A DNA stretch of 48,448 nucleotides from a virus. The stretch covers positions 1 through 48,448 of IMG/VR virus record IMGVR_UViG_3300037560_000135. One strand, given 5' to 3'. A model generated the notes under the pieces. The model was not told the origin of the DNA, searched no databases, and was given only the letters and a program-made list of their open reading frames with translations. The position numbers and the translations under genes are program-made. Positions within the stretch are counted from its first letter, which is position 1, and each line of letters begins with the position of its first letter. Shown in pieces: positions 20,069 through 30,006 of this stretch.

Positions 20069-22612
20069 ATGCCTGAAACTATTTACAGCCAAAAAGATGC
20101 CTTTTTCCTCGAAATAGACGGATTTGACTTGAAAATAAGAGAACCACAGCTATGGAGTAAGGTCGAAGCGTCAATTTCAAGGAACTTGAAGACTCATGGT
20201 GTAGATGTCAATTTTCCTTCCAAAGATAGCCCTCTTGAATACTCAGATGACCCCGATGAAGAGTCTGGATTAAGATCAAAAACCCTCATTGACAACGTAT
20301 TTAACACTAAAGGCCCTGATGGAGACATAGTGATCAAGTTTGGTACTTGGGATGGTGTAACGTTCACAGAAATTACCAGACAAAAGATTGATCTCAGCAA
20401 GGGATACGAGAACGGTTTACATCTCACAAAAGCTAGCGTCACAAATCTATCAGCTAAACAGCGTATTTTAGATCACATTGACACACCAGTCAACTTAGAT
20501 GACATAGAAGATATTCTGGGCGTTACTTTGTCAGGGGCACCAGCACCACTACCACAAGAGAATATTAATCTACACAGCCAAGTATTAATTAAAATCACAG
20601 AGCAGACTAATCCTAACCAAACTATATCTGACGGTATTGAATATGACATAAATGATGGTTCTTTTGGTGATTTTAAGACATATTTCTTGCAATACGCGTT
20701 TCAAGACAAAATTAAATCAGATGGATTTGAAGATTTTAACATCCCTAACGGCATAAGTGCATTAGACCCTATTGCTAACCTTAAAGCTAACTTTAGAGCA
20801 GAGGTGTCTGGAACGATCACAATCAACGCCCCAACTTCGTTAAAAGCTTTGTTGAATCTTGATATTGGTGTTGGGTTTAATGTAATTGGTAATTATACAA
20901 CATATATTAAAGTAGGTACACAAGCTAATCAACGTGAATTTATAATAGGTTCAGGGGCTATCAATATTATAACGTCAGCAGCCATAGAAACAATAAATAC
21001 TCAAGCAGAGGTTGACACTGATTTTGAAATACCGTATGTGGTTAAAGGTGATTATGTATGGATATACACATTGGTAGATATATCAGGAGGGTCTGGTGCT
21101 AAAGTGTCGTCAGTTCAGTTTCGACACGGATTTTTTAAAGTACCCCCTACCGCTCCATTTGATAAATTTCATGACCAACAAATACAAATGACATTTGATA
21201 CTTATGCTTCTGCAAGTGTTAACCCTGCATACAGATTAGTAGATGCGATAAGATACATGTTTTATGTGCTCACAGGCGACAACGATACCTTTAAAGTTGA
21301 TAGCTTTTTTGATTCGTTAGGCGCTGGATACGACTTTCACTTTTTAAACGGTTATCTTCTTAGATCGATAAACACACAGAACAAGCGACCATCAATCAAT
21401 GCAGAAGAATTGTTCGAGTCTGTGAACATGATGTGGGGATTAGGGCAAAACATAGAAATCGACAATGATGGGAATGTGAATGTGGTGTGGGAAGAGGTTG
21501 AGCATTTTTACCAAGACCACGAAGTGCTCGACTTATCAGATAATACGTGGAATTTCAGGATAGTATCAAATAAAGAATCTTCGATCAATACAGTTAAATT
21601 TAGTTATCCTCGACTAAGTGTAAGGGAGACAGACGGAGGTGGATCGATTGACGCTATCAATACAGAGATACAATCATCGCTGCCACTTGAGACAGGACGT
21701 AAAAAATACAGTAAGCGCAATAACTTAAGAACGGAAGGATATGAAATTGAATCAGCAAGACGTACATCAGTAATTGACAAAGAAAGTGTAAACACAGATG
21801 AAGACGGATTTGTGATTAATACTAAAGAGTTGTTTACGTTTGCGACTATTGTCACATTCAACGAAGAGTTTAAACAAATCACCATACCAGAGTCGGCATT
21901 TGAGTTCTTCAGAAGAGTAGGACGATTAGATATCACAGGCACAGCAAGCAATAATATCACAATCACGTATGACATTGATAATCTAGTAGTCGAATCAGGC
22001 CCTATTCTAAAGATAGTTGTGAATGAAGACTTAGTGGATGAAGTTAATATCAATTCAACATTCACTGCTACTGGTTCACTTAGTAAGCAAAATGAAGACT
22101 TTGATAAGACTGTATTCGTAGATGGATTGACAGAAACAGCTAAAGACGATAATTACAATGTCATCTTACAGCCAATGCGAACACTGATTCAGCATAGTAA
22201 ATGGGTGAATCAAGCAGTGGTACAAAAAGTCAAAACGCTATTGTACAAGACATTGAAGCACTTGAACGCTGATAACTTCAGGTCACAGCTAAACGTTGGT
22301 GCTACACACGTATATGGAGACATAGGGAGAGTTGAAGTGTCACCGCAAGACAGTATCGCTATAGAAGATTGCTATGAGGGTAAGTCAATTATAACCAATC
22401 GCAGATTTATGTTTAGTGCAGAGATATCAAGAGAACAGTTTGCACTATTGACAGAATCACAGAGAGGGCAAGGAGCGACTCCTTACGGCTATATTAGCAC
22501 ACGTAACAATGACGGTGAGAAAGTGTCCGCGTGGATTATAGATGTATCTGGCGAGCCGAACGAAAACACTTATGATTTAATACTAGCAGAGAAAGGAGAT
22601 TTTTATGGCTAA
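20069..22612 (+). CDS. Large tail/baseplate protein
   Basis: The 847-residue product is rich in beta strands, and lies between the tape measure region and a receptor-type protein. The order resembles that of the tail-associated baseplate-hub (Tal-like) protein of Bacteroidota siphoviruses. The N-terminal part (1-150) has the EIDGFDLKIREPQLWSKVE style of hub domains, and a middle helix-strand zone (about 370-460; YMFYVLTGDNDTFKVDSFFDSLG) follows. I see no catalytic motif. It overlaps the next gene by 8 bases. Confidence 0.6.
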   Translation: MPETIYSQKDAFFLEIDGFDLKIREPQLWSKVEASISRNLKTHGVDVNFPSKDSPLEYSDDPDEESGLRSKTLIDNVFNTKGPDGDIVIKFGTWDGVTFTEITRQKIDLSKGYENGLHLTKASVTNLSAKQRILDHIDTPVNLDDIEDILGVTLSGAPAPLPQENINLHSQVLIKITEQTNPNQTISDGIEYDINDGSFGDFKTYFLQYAFQDKIKSDGFEDFNIPNGISALDPIANLKANFRAEVSGTITINAPTSLKALLNLDIGVGFNVIGNYTTYIKVGTQANQREFIIGSGAINIITSAAIETINTQAEVDTDFEIPYVVKGDYVWIYTLVDISGGSGAKVSSVQFRHGFFKVPPTAPFDKFHDQQIQMTFDTYASASVNPAYRLVDAIRYMFYVLTGDNDTFKVDSFFDSLGAGYDFHFLNGYLLRSINTQNKRPSINAEELFESVNMMWGLGQNIEIDNDGNVNVVWEEVEHFYQDHEVLDLSDNTWNFRIVSNKESSINTVKFSYPRLSVRETDGGGSIDAINTEIQSSLPLETGRKKYSKRNNLRTEGYEIESARRTSVIDKESVNTDEDGFVINTKELFTFATIVTFNEEFKQITIPESAFEFFRRVGRLDITGTASNNITITYDIDNLVVESGPILKIVVNEDLVDEVNINSTFTATGSLSKQNEDFDKTVFVDGLTETAKDDNYNVILQPMRTLIQHSKWVNQAVVQKVKTLLYKTLKHLNADNFRSQLNVGATHVYGDIGRVEVSPQDSIAIEDCYEGKSIITNRRFMFSAEISREQFALLTESQRGQGATPYGYISTRNNDGEKVSAWIIDVSGEPNENTYDLILAEKGDFYG

Positions 22613-25600
22613 TTTTGTATTACTAAAAAACCTAGTAAGCAATCCGAACGTATCTGGAGAGCTTAATAATGGATTCAGTTGGATTCAGAAAAACAATGAA
22701 GTCTGGTGCAGTGAGAAAGGGCGCATAAATTACTCTAGTGATTTCGGTGTGTCTTTCATCAATGTATACAATACTGACTCAGTTAGTCCTGGTAGTAAGG
22801 ATGAAGACATTTGGCTGTATGAGCACAACGATGAAATTTTTTCAACAGGGAATGAAGTAAAGACGGGCAATGAATACCATTTTAGAAAGTGGAATACGTT
22901 CACGTTTGATAATTTGCTCGAAGTTGTAGTTGCCAATGCGCCGATAACTTATCTCGCTAATGTCGAATTCAGCTCAAAGCATTATATAGTCGTACTAGAA
23001 CTAGGCACTACAAATGATATCAAGATATACGAGCAGTCAGGCGATACGATCAGTTTACTGCAAACGATAGTAGGTGCGGGCGCTAGTGTTCCAGTTATAG
23101 CAATCTTTGAGTTTCAAAACGATCTGTATTTGTTGTACCAGATCGGGTTTACTGATTCAGAAATGTTCAAGCTCGTAGGAGCTAGTTTTGTGTCTCAATT
23201 TACAACAGGAGGGATATTATTTGCAGCTGGTGAGTTTGGTGCTGATGCTTATTACTACGAAAGAAGCTCAAGAGACATCGGAACGATCAATATGGTCACT
23301 GGTGCATTGACACCTATTACAACAATTGCAGAAGCCGCACAGAGCTTTGAACGATCATACTTTAGAGAAGTATCAGGAGATTTTAATTTGATCATTGGTA
23401 CAGCGGTAAATATAGGTGCTGGATCAAGAGTTTACGTGTATGCGTTCAACGGAGCTATATTCACTAAGACGTATGAAAAGACAAATAGCCAAATTGGTGA
23501 TGCAGTTGAAACGGCAAGTAAAATAATCATAGGGCAGATAGGCAATGAGTTCTTTGAAAATGAGTGTAACATCTTTTATGAAGGATTTAGCTCGACTAAC
23601 GAAACTAATGCAAACACTGATGATGGAACGATCACTCATGATGTTAATACAGATAATGCGGTCGGAACTGTAGAATACAGGTTGCTAGATCAATTTGAAG
23701 TTGAAGTTGTAACATGGCAAGTGGCAGCACTATTTGAGAACCTTGTACCAGGCGTGTATTTGCTTGAAGCACGTGATGACGATTGTTCTACGAGGTTCAG
23801 CGTACAAGTAAGCATATTAGAGTTTCAATCTAGTCCACTTGAACAGCAAGCGTCAAGAAGTAGAGACTATCTCAACAGTCCAAACTTCACTAGGTATCGT
23901 CAAATATTTGGCATGACGTTGAGCGACTTTCAAGCGTTGAATGGTGAATTACCACCACCAATAGACGAGGTGCTACCTGTAATTCCTGAAACATTTGTTT
24001 ATTCAGTGACAGTTGGTGCTGCGGAAACAATCTCATTGCCGATGTTAAGTGGTGATGATTCACTATATGATTTTACAGTGAATTTCGGAGACGGAACAGG
24101 AGACAAAACAGTAACCGCCTACGCTGACCCTGATAGACAACATACTTATGCAGGTGCAGGGACTTTTGATATAATTGTTAAAAGAGTGTTTGATTACATA
24201 TTATTTGCTGATTCACCTGATTCAATCGTAGAATTGAAATCTTTCAATCCAGCTGGAGTAGGAGAAGATTCGTTTTTAGATTGCTCAAATCTTATTAAAA
24301 TAAGTGCTATTAATATTCCTTCCCTCATTCGCTTGAACAATTTGAATGGATGTTTTATGAACTGTTCCGCATTAGTCGTTGTAAACATATCTATAAACAG
24401 TTGGAACGTTAGCGCGGTGACTGATATGGCGTCAATGTTTGATGGTGCAACATTTTTTAATCAAGCTGTAGATGGATGGGATGTAGGTGCAGTTACTACT
24501 ATGAGTAGTATGTTTAGAAATGCTTCAGCTTTTAATCAATTATTGAATTCATGGAATGTTGCTGCCGTTACGAATATGAGTAGCATGTTTAGATTCACAA
24601 GTGCATTTAATGGAAATATAATATCTTGGAACGTTGGATTAGTTACTACTATGTCTAATATGTTTGAAGGTGCAACAGTATTTAATCAAAATATTGATTC
24701 TTGGAACGTTGGAGCAGTGACTAACATGTCAACCATGTTTAGTGACGCGACACTATTCAATAGGAACATAGGCTCTTGGAACGTTGGAGCGGTTACGAAT
24801 ATGAGTGTGATGTTCGATGGCGCAATAGCGTTCAATCAATCGCTTAATTCTTGGGATGTGAGCGCAGTTATTAACATGAGCATTATGTTTAGAAATGCCA
24901 ATGCTTTTAATGGAGCAATTGGCGCATGGGTTGTGAGCGCAGTTACCAACATGTCAAGTATGTTCGATGGCGCAGATGTGTTCAATCAATCATTAAATTC
25001 ATGGGATGTCAGCATAGTGACTAATATGGGTATTATGTTCAGAAGTTGCCCATTATTCAATGGAGACATTAGCAGTTGGAACGTTGGCGCAGTAACCAGC
25101 ATGGCTTCAATGTTTAGATTTTGCACAGTATTTAATGTAGACATAAGCTCTTGGAATGTTGGAGCTGTGACAATAATGTCAAACATGATTGAAAGTTGTA
25201 CCGCATTTAATCAAGACATTAGCGGTTGGAATGTGGGTAATGTAACAACAATGGCTTCTATGTTTGCTAACGCCACCGCGTTTGATCAAGATATTAGCTC
25301 TTGGAATATTACGTCCATAACAACAATGGCGAGCATGTTCCTTAATGTGACATTATCGACACTTAATTATGATGCGATTTTGGATGTTAATACGGGTTGG
25401 CCGTCTCAAGCTGTTTTAAGTAGCGTTTCTTTTCACGCTGGTAACTCAACATACACACAAACTGCCGTTGATAGCGGAACTACAGACGCGACAACAGCGA
25501 ATAAACTAGTAGATAGTACACAGAATTTCTTAACTACTGTTTCAATTGGAGACATAGCACACAATACAACTGATGGAACATTTGGCAAAGTCACAGCTAT

Positions 25601-25745
25601 TGATTCAGACACGACATTATCAGTAAGTAATGATGTATTCCCAACAGGAAAAGCATATGTGATACAAAGTTCTGATGCTGCAAAAGGAAGATTTGAATTA
25701 AGCGATACAAATAGTTGGACAATAACAGATGGAGGAGCAGTTTAA
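22605..25745 (+). CDS. BspA/DUF285-repeat tail surface protein
   Basis: The 1046-residue protein has an N-terminal beta-rich domain (about 1-320), a PKD-like domain (about 465-530; VNFGDGTGDK...HTYAGAGTFDIIVKR), then 13 tandem 25-residue repeats (about 598-923) of the form SWNV--VT-MS-MF--A--FNQ-I. These are BspA-like/DUF285 repeats, known from surface adhesins of Mycoplasma, Bacteroidota and Firmicutes. A C-terminal region (about 925-1046) closes it. In a phage the likely role is host or surface binding at the tail tip. Repeat number is a natural site for expansion and contraction. Confidence 0.82.
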   Translation: MANFVLLKNLVSNPNVSGELNNGFSWIQKNNEVWCSEKGRINYSSDFGVSFINVYNTDSVSPGSKDEDIWLYEHNDEIFSTGNEVKTGNEYHFRKWNTFTFDNLLEVVVANAPITYLANVEFSSKHYIVVLELGTTNDIKIYEQSGDTISLLQTIVGAGASVPVIAIFEFQNDLYLLYQIGFTDSEMFKLVGASFVSQFTTGGILFAAGEFGADAYYYERSSRDIGTINMVTGALTPITTIAEAAQSFERSYFREVSGDFNLIIGTAVNIGAGSRVYVYAFNGAIFTKTYEKTNSQIGDAVETASKIIIGQIGNEFFENECNIFYEGFSSTNETNANTDDGTITHDVNTDNAVGTVEYRLLDQFEVEVVTWQVAALFENLVPGVYLLEARDDDCSTRFSVQVSILEFQSSPLEQQASRSRDYLNSPNFTRYRQIFGMTLSDFQALNGELPPPIDEVLPVIPETFVYSVTVGAAETISLPMLSGDDSLYDFTVNFGDGTGDKTVTAYADPDRQHTYAGAGTFDIIVKRVFDYILFADSPDSIVELKSFNPAGVGEDSFLDCSNLIKISAINIPSLIRLNNLNGCFMNCSALVVVNISINSWNVSAVTDMASMFDGATFFNQAVDGWDVGAVTTMSSMFRNASAFNQLLNSWNVAAVTNMSSMFRFTSAFNGNIISWNVGLVTTMSNMFEGATVFNQNIDSWNVGAVTNMSTMFSDATLFNRNIGSWNVGAVTNMSVMFDGAIAFNQSLNSWDVSAVINMSIMFRNANAFNGAIGAWVVSAVTNMSSMFDGADVFNQSLNSWDVSIVTNMGIMFRSCPLFNGDISSWNVGAVTSMASMFRFCTVFNVDISSWNVGAVTIMSNMIESCTAFNQDISGWNVGNVTTMASMFANATAFDQDISSWNITSITTMASMFLNVTLSTLNYDAILDVNTGWPSQAVLSSVSFHAGNSTYTQTAVDSGTTDATTANKLVDSTQNFLTTVSIGDIAHNTTDGTFGKVTAIDSDTTLSVSNDVFPTGKAYVIQSSDAAKGRFELSDTNSWTITDGGAV
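24399..25373 (+). repeat. Thirteen 75-bp coding repeats
   Basis: Thirteen units of about 75 bases encode the 25-residue DUF285 repeats. Nucleotide identity between units is partial, with TTGGAACGTTGG and ATGTTTAGA phrases recurring. They are in phase with the reading frame and therefore are protein repeats, not CRISPR. Confidence 0.85.
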
Positions 25746-25755
25746 ATAAGTAGTT

Positions 25756-26547
25756 ATGGGAGTAGTAACAACAGCAATAAAACAACTACCAAGCAGACAC
25801 AGGAGAAATGTCCAGTGCCAGTTGCGCGAGTATAAGCCTGTGTTGAGTGAGGGTGAGCATTATGCCAACATGCTGAACACAGAAGAGTTGATCGATATCA
25901 CGCTAGTCAATAGCTTCAAGCTTTCTATACTGAATAATCGAGGTGTGCTGGTAGCGGAAGATATAGCTACGTTCACAACGTATGATGAAGACGGATTCGG
26001 ATTGGGTCGCATTGCTTGGGATATTGCAGTGTTTCCAGTTCTCAAGCCTGGCAAAGTTCGTATAATTATTTATGAGGAAGTTCAAAACAAATTATCTTTC
26101 GCTAGTAATTTACATGAAGTGATTAATGACAGTAAAACGCTTCAAGACAAAACAGCTTATTTCAAATATCGCCATACAACCAATATCTACCGATTCGGGT
26201 ACGAAAGCGATCCAGAGTTGTTTATACGTGCGAGACTTCACATTAATGCGCTTGAGCAGTCAGAAACGTTTGACGTTATAGAGTACGAAGAAGTATCTAC
26301 GGGATTGAGTCAAAACCCAAGATTCGATGTTGATTTAGCGATTGAAATTGAGACAGAGAATTATGATATGGAAGCACATAAGGCATTCGGTACGTTTTTA
26401 GCTCACAAGAGCAAGGAGATAAATAACTTGATTTATGTGTTACAGAATGGATCGAAGTACGTGAAAGAAGGCGATATCAATAGCTATTTAAAGAATGGCA
26501 AAGTAACTTTATTGCAACAAGATTTTTCAACTATAAACAAACAATAA
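25756..26547 (+). CDS. Hypothetical tail-region protein
   Basis: The 263-residue mixed alpha/beta protein follows the repeat protein and precedes the terminase genes. Its conserved-looking parts (AWDIAVFPVLKPGKVRIIIYEE and ETFDVIEYEEVSTGLSQNPRFDVDLAIEIE) suggest a structural protein. No known domain is visible. Its stop shares one base with the next start. Confidence 0.55.
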   Translation: MGVVTTAIKQLPSRHRRNVQCQLREYKPVLSEGEHYANMLNTEELIDITLVNSFKLSILNNRGVLVAEDIATFTTYDEDGFGLGRIAWDIAVFPVLKPGKVRIIIYEEVQNKLSFASNLHEVINDSKTLQDKTAYFKYRHTTNIYRFGYESDPELFIRARLHINALEQSETFDVIEYEEVSTGLSQNPRFDVDLAIEIETENYDMEAHKAFGTFLAHKSKEINNLIYVLQNGSKYVKEGDINSYLKNGKVTLLQQDFSTINKQ

Positions 26548-26951
26548 TGGCACGAGAATTACTGAAGCTGTTTATCATGTTTTGGGTTGCAGCGTTTTTC
26601 TGGATACGTGCTAAGTTGGTTTATGTTGGTAGAAGCTTATGGTTTTGGCGCAAGCATGAAATAAGAACGCCTATTCCGCGAGGACATAGACTGTATATGT
26701 TTGATCCTAGAACTGGAATACTCGAAGAGCAAGAAGCACTAAAGACAGTCAAGACCATAACTTTAAATAATAGAAAGTACAAGGTGAAAGACTTTAAGAT
26801 CAAAAAAGGATGTGTTGCAGTTGTAGCACTCAACGATAAAAATGCTATTAAGGTAGCAATGCGAAATGTAAAACGTGGAAAAACCCAGCCAGATGAAAGA
26901 GGAATCAAAATCACAAGAGCCAAAGACAGGCAATCAAAAACCACCGCCTAA
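26547..26951 (+). CDS. Membrane-anchored basic protein
   Basis: The 134-residue protein has one N-terminal membrane segment (about 6-29, KLFIMFWVAAFFWIRAKLVYV) and a basic C-terminal domain. It precedes terS and overlaps it. It could be a membrane-attached accessory of DNA entry or packaging, but that is inference from position. Confidence 0.55.
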   Translation: MARELLKLFIMFWVAAFFWIRAKLVYVGRSLWFWRKHEIRTPIPRGHRLYMFDPRTGILEEQEALKTVKTITLNNRKYKVKDFKIKKGCVAVVALNDKNAIKVAMRNVKRGKTQPDERGIKITRAKDRQSKTTA

Positions 26952-27546
26952 GTCTTCCAGAACAGGCAATAAGCGTGACACATCAAAAATGTCACCTATA
27001 GAGCGCGCACGTGAAGCATGCACAATCCAGCAACAAAGATTTTGTGAAGAATACATTATTGATGGTAATGGTAGTAGATCAGCGAAAGAAGCAGGATATA
27101 GCGAGCGATCCGCTGCCGCAATAGCAAATAATTTGCTAAAAACCAATCCGAAAATACAGGAGTATATAAACCAACTTAGAATAGCTCAACAAAGAAGAAC
27201 CGATTCCGATGCTGACAAAGTAGTCGAAGAATTATCTAAACTCGGATACGCTAATATTGCAGACTACTACGATAAAAAAGGCGCATTGATTGAGGTAAAA
27301 AAATTACCTAGTTACGCATCAGCCGCCATTCACTCAATCAAAGAAACAGAATTCAAGATGACTGAAGGAGCTTCTAAGATTGTGAGAGAATACAAACTAC
27401 ATGATAAGCTGGGAGCGTTGAGAGAGCTATTACAGCACCACGCCAACGAACAAGGAGACGGAAGCGGTAAAGATATCAAAATCAACATTGTTATAAACAG
27501 AAAGAAAAACGCGGGTCACAAAAATATTGAGGATGAACCAAGTTGA
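26893..27546 (+). CDS. terS: Terminase small subunit
   Basis: The 217-residue protein carries the terminase_2 signature: QQRFCEEYIIDGNGSRSAKEAGYS followed by SAAAIANNLLKTNPKIQEYI, an N-terminal helix-turn-helix DNA-binding domain (about 43-93). It recognises the packaging site and stimulates the large subunit. I choose the ATG at 26893; a GTG at 26875 is also possible. It overlaps both neighbours. Confidence 0.88.
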   Translation: MKEESKSQEPKTGNQKPPPKSSRTGNKRDTSKMSPIERAREACTIQQQRFCEEYIIDGNGSRSAKEAGYSERSAAAIANNLLKTNPKIQEYINQLRIAQQRRTDSDADKVVEELSKLGYANIADYYDKKGALIEVKKLPSYASAAIHSIKETEFKMTEGASKIVREYKLHDKLGALRELLQHHANEQGDGSGKDIKINIVINRKKNAGHKNIEDEPS

Positions 27547-28699
27547 TTTTAATTTCGAATGCACAGAAGTATTTGAACGCAATTATGACGCTAGTGCTCG
27601 GATTGTTGTTAATCGTGGTGGTACGAGATCGAGCAAGACAGTGAGCCTGAACCAGCTATGGTTGATCAAGTCATTCGAAGAGCACAACAAAAAGATACTA
27701 GTCACACGGAAGACATTCCCTTCTTTGCGTTTATCAGCAATGCGCGATTTTACAGACATGGTATATTTGTCTGAAGTTGGACATTTATTTCACCACAACA
27801 GGAGTTTCAATTACTTCCGTAACAAAATCACTGGGACAGAGATACACTTCCACTCAAGCGATAACCCGCAAAAAGTAAGATCACAGAAATGGGATTATAT
27901 ACACTTAGTAGAAGCTAACGAACTTGAGTATGAAATATTCAGACAATACATACTACGATCACCAGGGCAAATATTCATAGACTTTAATCCGAGTGAAGAA
28001 GATATCTGGATTAATACAGAAGTCGAGCAAAAGCGTAATGACGTGCAAGTCATACAATCGAGCTACCTGGACAATCCGTACCTTGAGCCTGAGATCATCA
28101 AAGAGATTGAATATTTGCGCGACACTGACGCGAATTACTGGCAGATATACGGACTGGGAGAATACGGAACAGTAAGGCACAAAGTCTGGACAGGCTGGAA
28201 GTTCATTGATCCGGTTGAATACGACCGCGCCCCTGCTTTAGATGTGTTCTATGGATACGATGACGGTTATGTCTCTCCTCGTGCTCTTGTCGAGCTTAAA
28301 TGGTATAATGAGATACTTTACATTCGTGAGAAGTTTTACAAGAGCTATACGAAAGTGGATGAGTGTATCGAAGTTATGAAGCAAGACAAAGTCGATGAAA
28401 ACAATCCTATTTATTGCGACACTGAAAACCCACAAGCGCGGGCAGATATGAGCAGCGCAGGATTTGCAGCATACAAAGCGAATAAGAAAGTAAAGTTTGG
28501 ACTTGGTTATGTGCGTAGATTCAAAGACGTGCGAGTGTGTACCTCAAGCGTAAACGTTAAGAAGGAGTATAACAAATACAAATACCGAGAAGATCCAAAC
28601 GGAAAACCAATGGAAGAGCCTGTGAAGTTCGATGATCATTTAATGGACTGCGTACGTTATGGCGTTGTTTCGCACTTACACCACGTTTTTAGTGTTTAG
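27533..28699 (+). CDS. terL: Terminase large subunit
   Basis: The 388-residue protein has Walker A GGTRSSKT (29-36), Walker B IHLVEANE (123-130; the usual aspartate is Glu) and a C-terminal RNase H-like nuclease with acidic residues in YGYDDG (Asp243/244), YCDTENP (Asp296) and DDHLMDC (Asp367/368). This is the Terminase_3 type. It cuts concatemers and pumps DNA into the prohead. ATG at 27533 is preferred to an in-frame TTG at 27527. It overlaps terS by 14 bases. Confidence 0.95.
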   Translation: MNQVDFNFECTEVFERNYDASARIVVNRGGTRSSKTVSLNQLWLIKSFEEHNKKILVTRKTFPSLRLSAMRDFTDMVYLSEVGHLFHHNRSFNYFRNKITGTEIHFHSSDNPQKVRSQKWDYIHLVEANELEYEIFRQYILRSPGQIFIDFNPSEEDIWINTEVEQKRNDVQVIQSSYLDNPYLEPEIIKEIEYLRDTDANYWQIYGLGEYGTVRHKVWTGWKFIDPVEYDRAPALDVFYGYDDGYVSPRALVELKWYNEILYIREKFYKSYTKVDECIEVMKQDKVDENNPIYCDTENPQARADMSSAGFAAYKANKKVKFGLGYVRRFKDVRVCTSSVNVKKEYNKYKYREDPNGKPMEEPVKFDDHLMDCVRYGVVSHLHHVFSV

Positions 28700-28729
28700 T
28701 TGCAATAACGTATGTTTTGCATTAACTTG
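28700..28729 (+). promoter_or_regulatory. Candidate promoter of the HNH gene
   Basis: TTGCAA (28700-28705), 17 bases and TAACTTG (28723-28729) fit the -33/-7 spacing. The HNH gene would have its own short transcript. Confidence 0.45.
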
Positions 28730-28742
28730 CAAAAAAAACATT

Positions 28743-29378
28743 ATGGATCGCGATTTTAAAATTCAAGTAAGAGACGATGGTACAGTTTTTCAAACAGCGT
28801 ATGGTAGAACTTACAATCTTCCGGCAGGTGAAACCTATTTTCAAATGGGTGAATCAATGCACAGAGAAGTCTATGTGAAAAACTTCGGTGATATTCCAAA
28901 AGGATTTCATGTTCATCATAAAGACTTCAACCCTTGGAACAACCGCCCAGAGAATTTACAAGCGATGCTAGCGAGTAAGCATATTGCGATGCACGCAAAA
29001 AAACGATTTAAAGACAATGTAGAATGGTTTAAAGGCTTTCAGAAAAAAGGAGTCGAAGCGTCAAAAACATGGCACAGCTCAAAAGAAGGAATAGAGTGGC
29101 ATAAGCAACACGCTAAAAACAGCAACTTCAGTAAGCATGACTTTGGGGAAGCGGATTGTGTCGTCTGCTCAACACCTTTTAAGAAGTATCAAAAAAAGCA
29201 AACAATCTGTTCTCCAAAATGCGTATCAAAACACAGGCGTGATTCAGGAGTTGACAATGAGAAAAGAGTGTGTATTAACTGCAAAAAACCCTTTACAGTT
29301 AATAAATACAGCGCAGCAAAAAACTGTTCAAAGAGTTGCGCCCAACGTTTTCTCAGTATAACACAAAATATATTATAA
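28743..29378 (+). CDS. HNH endonuclease with C-terminal zinc fingers
   Basis: The 211-residue protein has a homing-type HNH core (FHVHHKDFNPWNNRPENLQAM, about 57-77; the His-His, Asn and Asn are in place). The C-terminus has two zinc modules of the C-x2-C...C-x3-C form (CVVC...CSPKC and CINC...CSKSC). A 5'-proximal VRDDGTVFQTAYGRTY segment may be a NUMOD. It separates terL from the downstream small genes, as free-standing homing genes often do in terminase regions. Confidence 0.85.
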   Translation: MDRDFKIQVRDDGTVFQTAYGRTYNLPAGETYFQMGESMHREVYVKNFGDIPKGFHVHHKDFNPWNNRPENLQAMLASKHIAMHAKKRFKDNVEWFKGFQKKGVEASKTWHSSKEGIEWHKQHAKNSNFSKHDFGEADCVVCSTPFKKYQKKQTICSPKCVSKHRRDSGVDNEKRVCINCKKPFTVNKYSAAKNCSKSCAQRFLSITQNIL

Positions 29379-29385
29379 ATATATT
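29367..29385 (+). terminator. AT-only hairpin before promoter P3
   Basis: AATATAT pairs with ATATATT around TATAA, including the HNH gene's stop codon. It has the same terminator-before-promoter arrangement as at 16799, but weak and without a T-run. Confidence 0.3.
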
Positions 29386-29394
29386 GCGCATTGT

Positions 29395-29425
29395 TTTGTA
29401 GTTTACAAAACATGTTGTATTATTG
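29395..29425 (+). promoter_or_regulatory. Phage promoter TTTGTA-N17-TATTATTG (P3)
   Basis: TTTGTA (29395-29400), 17 bases and TATTATTG (29418-29425), followed by TGATGAACAAACAATAA and ATG at 29447. The match to the family is perfect. A palindromic GTAGTTTAC lies in the spacer. Confidence 0.8.
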
Positions 29426-29446
29426 TGATGAACAAACAATAAGGAA

Positions 29447-29635
29447 ATGGCATTTAATGTAAAATTTAAAGTACACAATGACGGTTATGTAAGCGTGTAT
29501 CTTGAAAATAAAAGAGTAGGCAGGATTGTAAGAGTAGCAGGAGGATTTCAATATCGACAACAAGGGAAGAAAAACCCTTCTTCTTATGGAGATGTCTTTC
29601 CTACTATTTCTGACTGTAAGCAATCTCTGATATGA
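29447..29635 (+). CDS. Hypothetical small beta-rich protein
   Basis: The 62-residue protein contains VSVYLENKRVGRIVRVAGGFQYR and SYGDVFPTISDCKQSL, a conserved-looking phage small protein without known role. It is the first gene after promoter P3. Its stop overlaps the next start (ATGA). Confidence 0.6.
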   Translation: MAFNVKFKVHNDGYVSVYLENKRVGRIVRVAGGFQYRQQGKKNPSSYGDVFPTISDCKQSLI

Positions 29636-29805
29636 TATTTGATAACATAGAGCTTACAATGTTGCGCGATGCACTGAACAACAGTGAGCTAACGCTAGAC
29701 ACATGCAAAGGTAGCGTAGTTACATTGTCAAGGACTAAAGCTGATCGTGTTGTCATGCTCACTAAAATAAATGATGCACTAAACCTACCACAAAATGACG
29801 GTTGA
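29632..29805 (+). CDS. Small hypothetical protein
   Basis: A 57-codon ORF overlaps the upstream stop by ATGA. The product is a small alpha/beta protein (IELTMLRDALNNSELTL). No family is recognised. Confidence 0.55.
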   Translation: MIFDNIELTMLRDALNNSELTLDTCKGSVVTLSRTKADRVVMLTKINDALNLPQNDG

Positions 29806-29980
29806 AGGAACAGTTGAAGAGCTCAAAGACTTGCAAGCATTAATCGCAAAATCGAGATGCGCAAACATACACGAACGAATTATCAAAACCAATTATAGTG
29901 AGTTGATCAGTGACGCTATCAAAGACGCTGCATTCGAAAACCACCGTAATTATCTATTCACTACAACAGAGGATTTCTAA
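29795..29980 (+). CDS. Small hypothetical helical protein
   Basis: The 61-residue helical protein overlaps the previous gene by 11 bases. Its stop is the TAA of TAACGTGCC, a sequence recurring after other small genes (also at 3989). No function is visible. Confidence 0.5.
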   Translation: MTVEGTVEELKDLQALIAKSRCANIHERIIKTNYSELISDAIKDAAFENHRNYLFTTTEDF

Positions 29981-30006
29981 CGTGCCATCGTGTAAACGCT
30001 GGACGG

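Noticed and set aside
21604-22065. Minus-strand ORF of 153 codons
   Set aside because: It is Ser/Val-rich antisense to the 847-residue tail protein.
24399-25373. CRISPR-like array
   Set aside because: The 75-bp repeats are imperfect, contiguous with no spacers and exactly in the reading frame of a DUF285 repeat protein.
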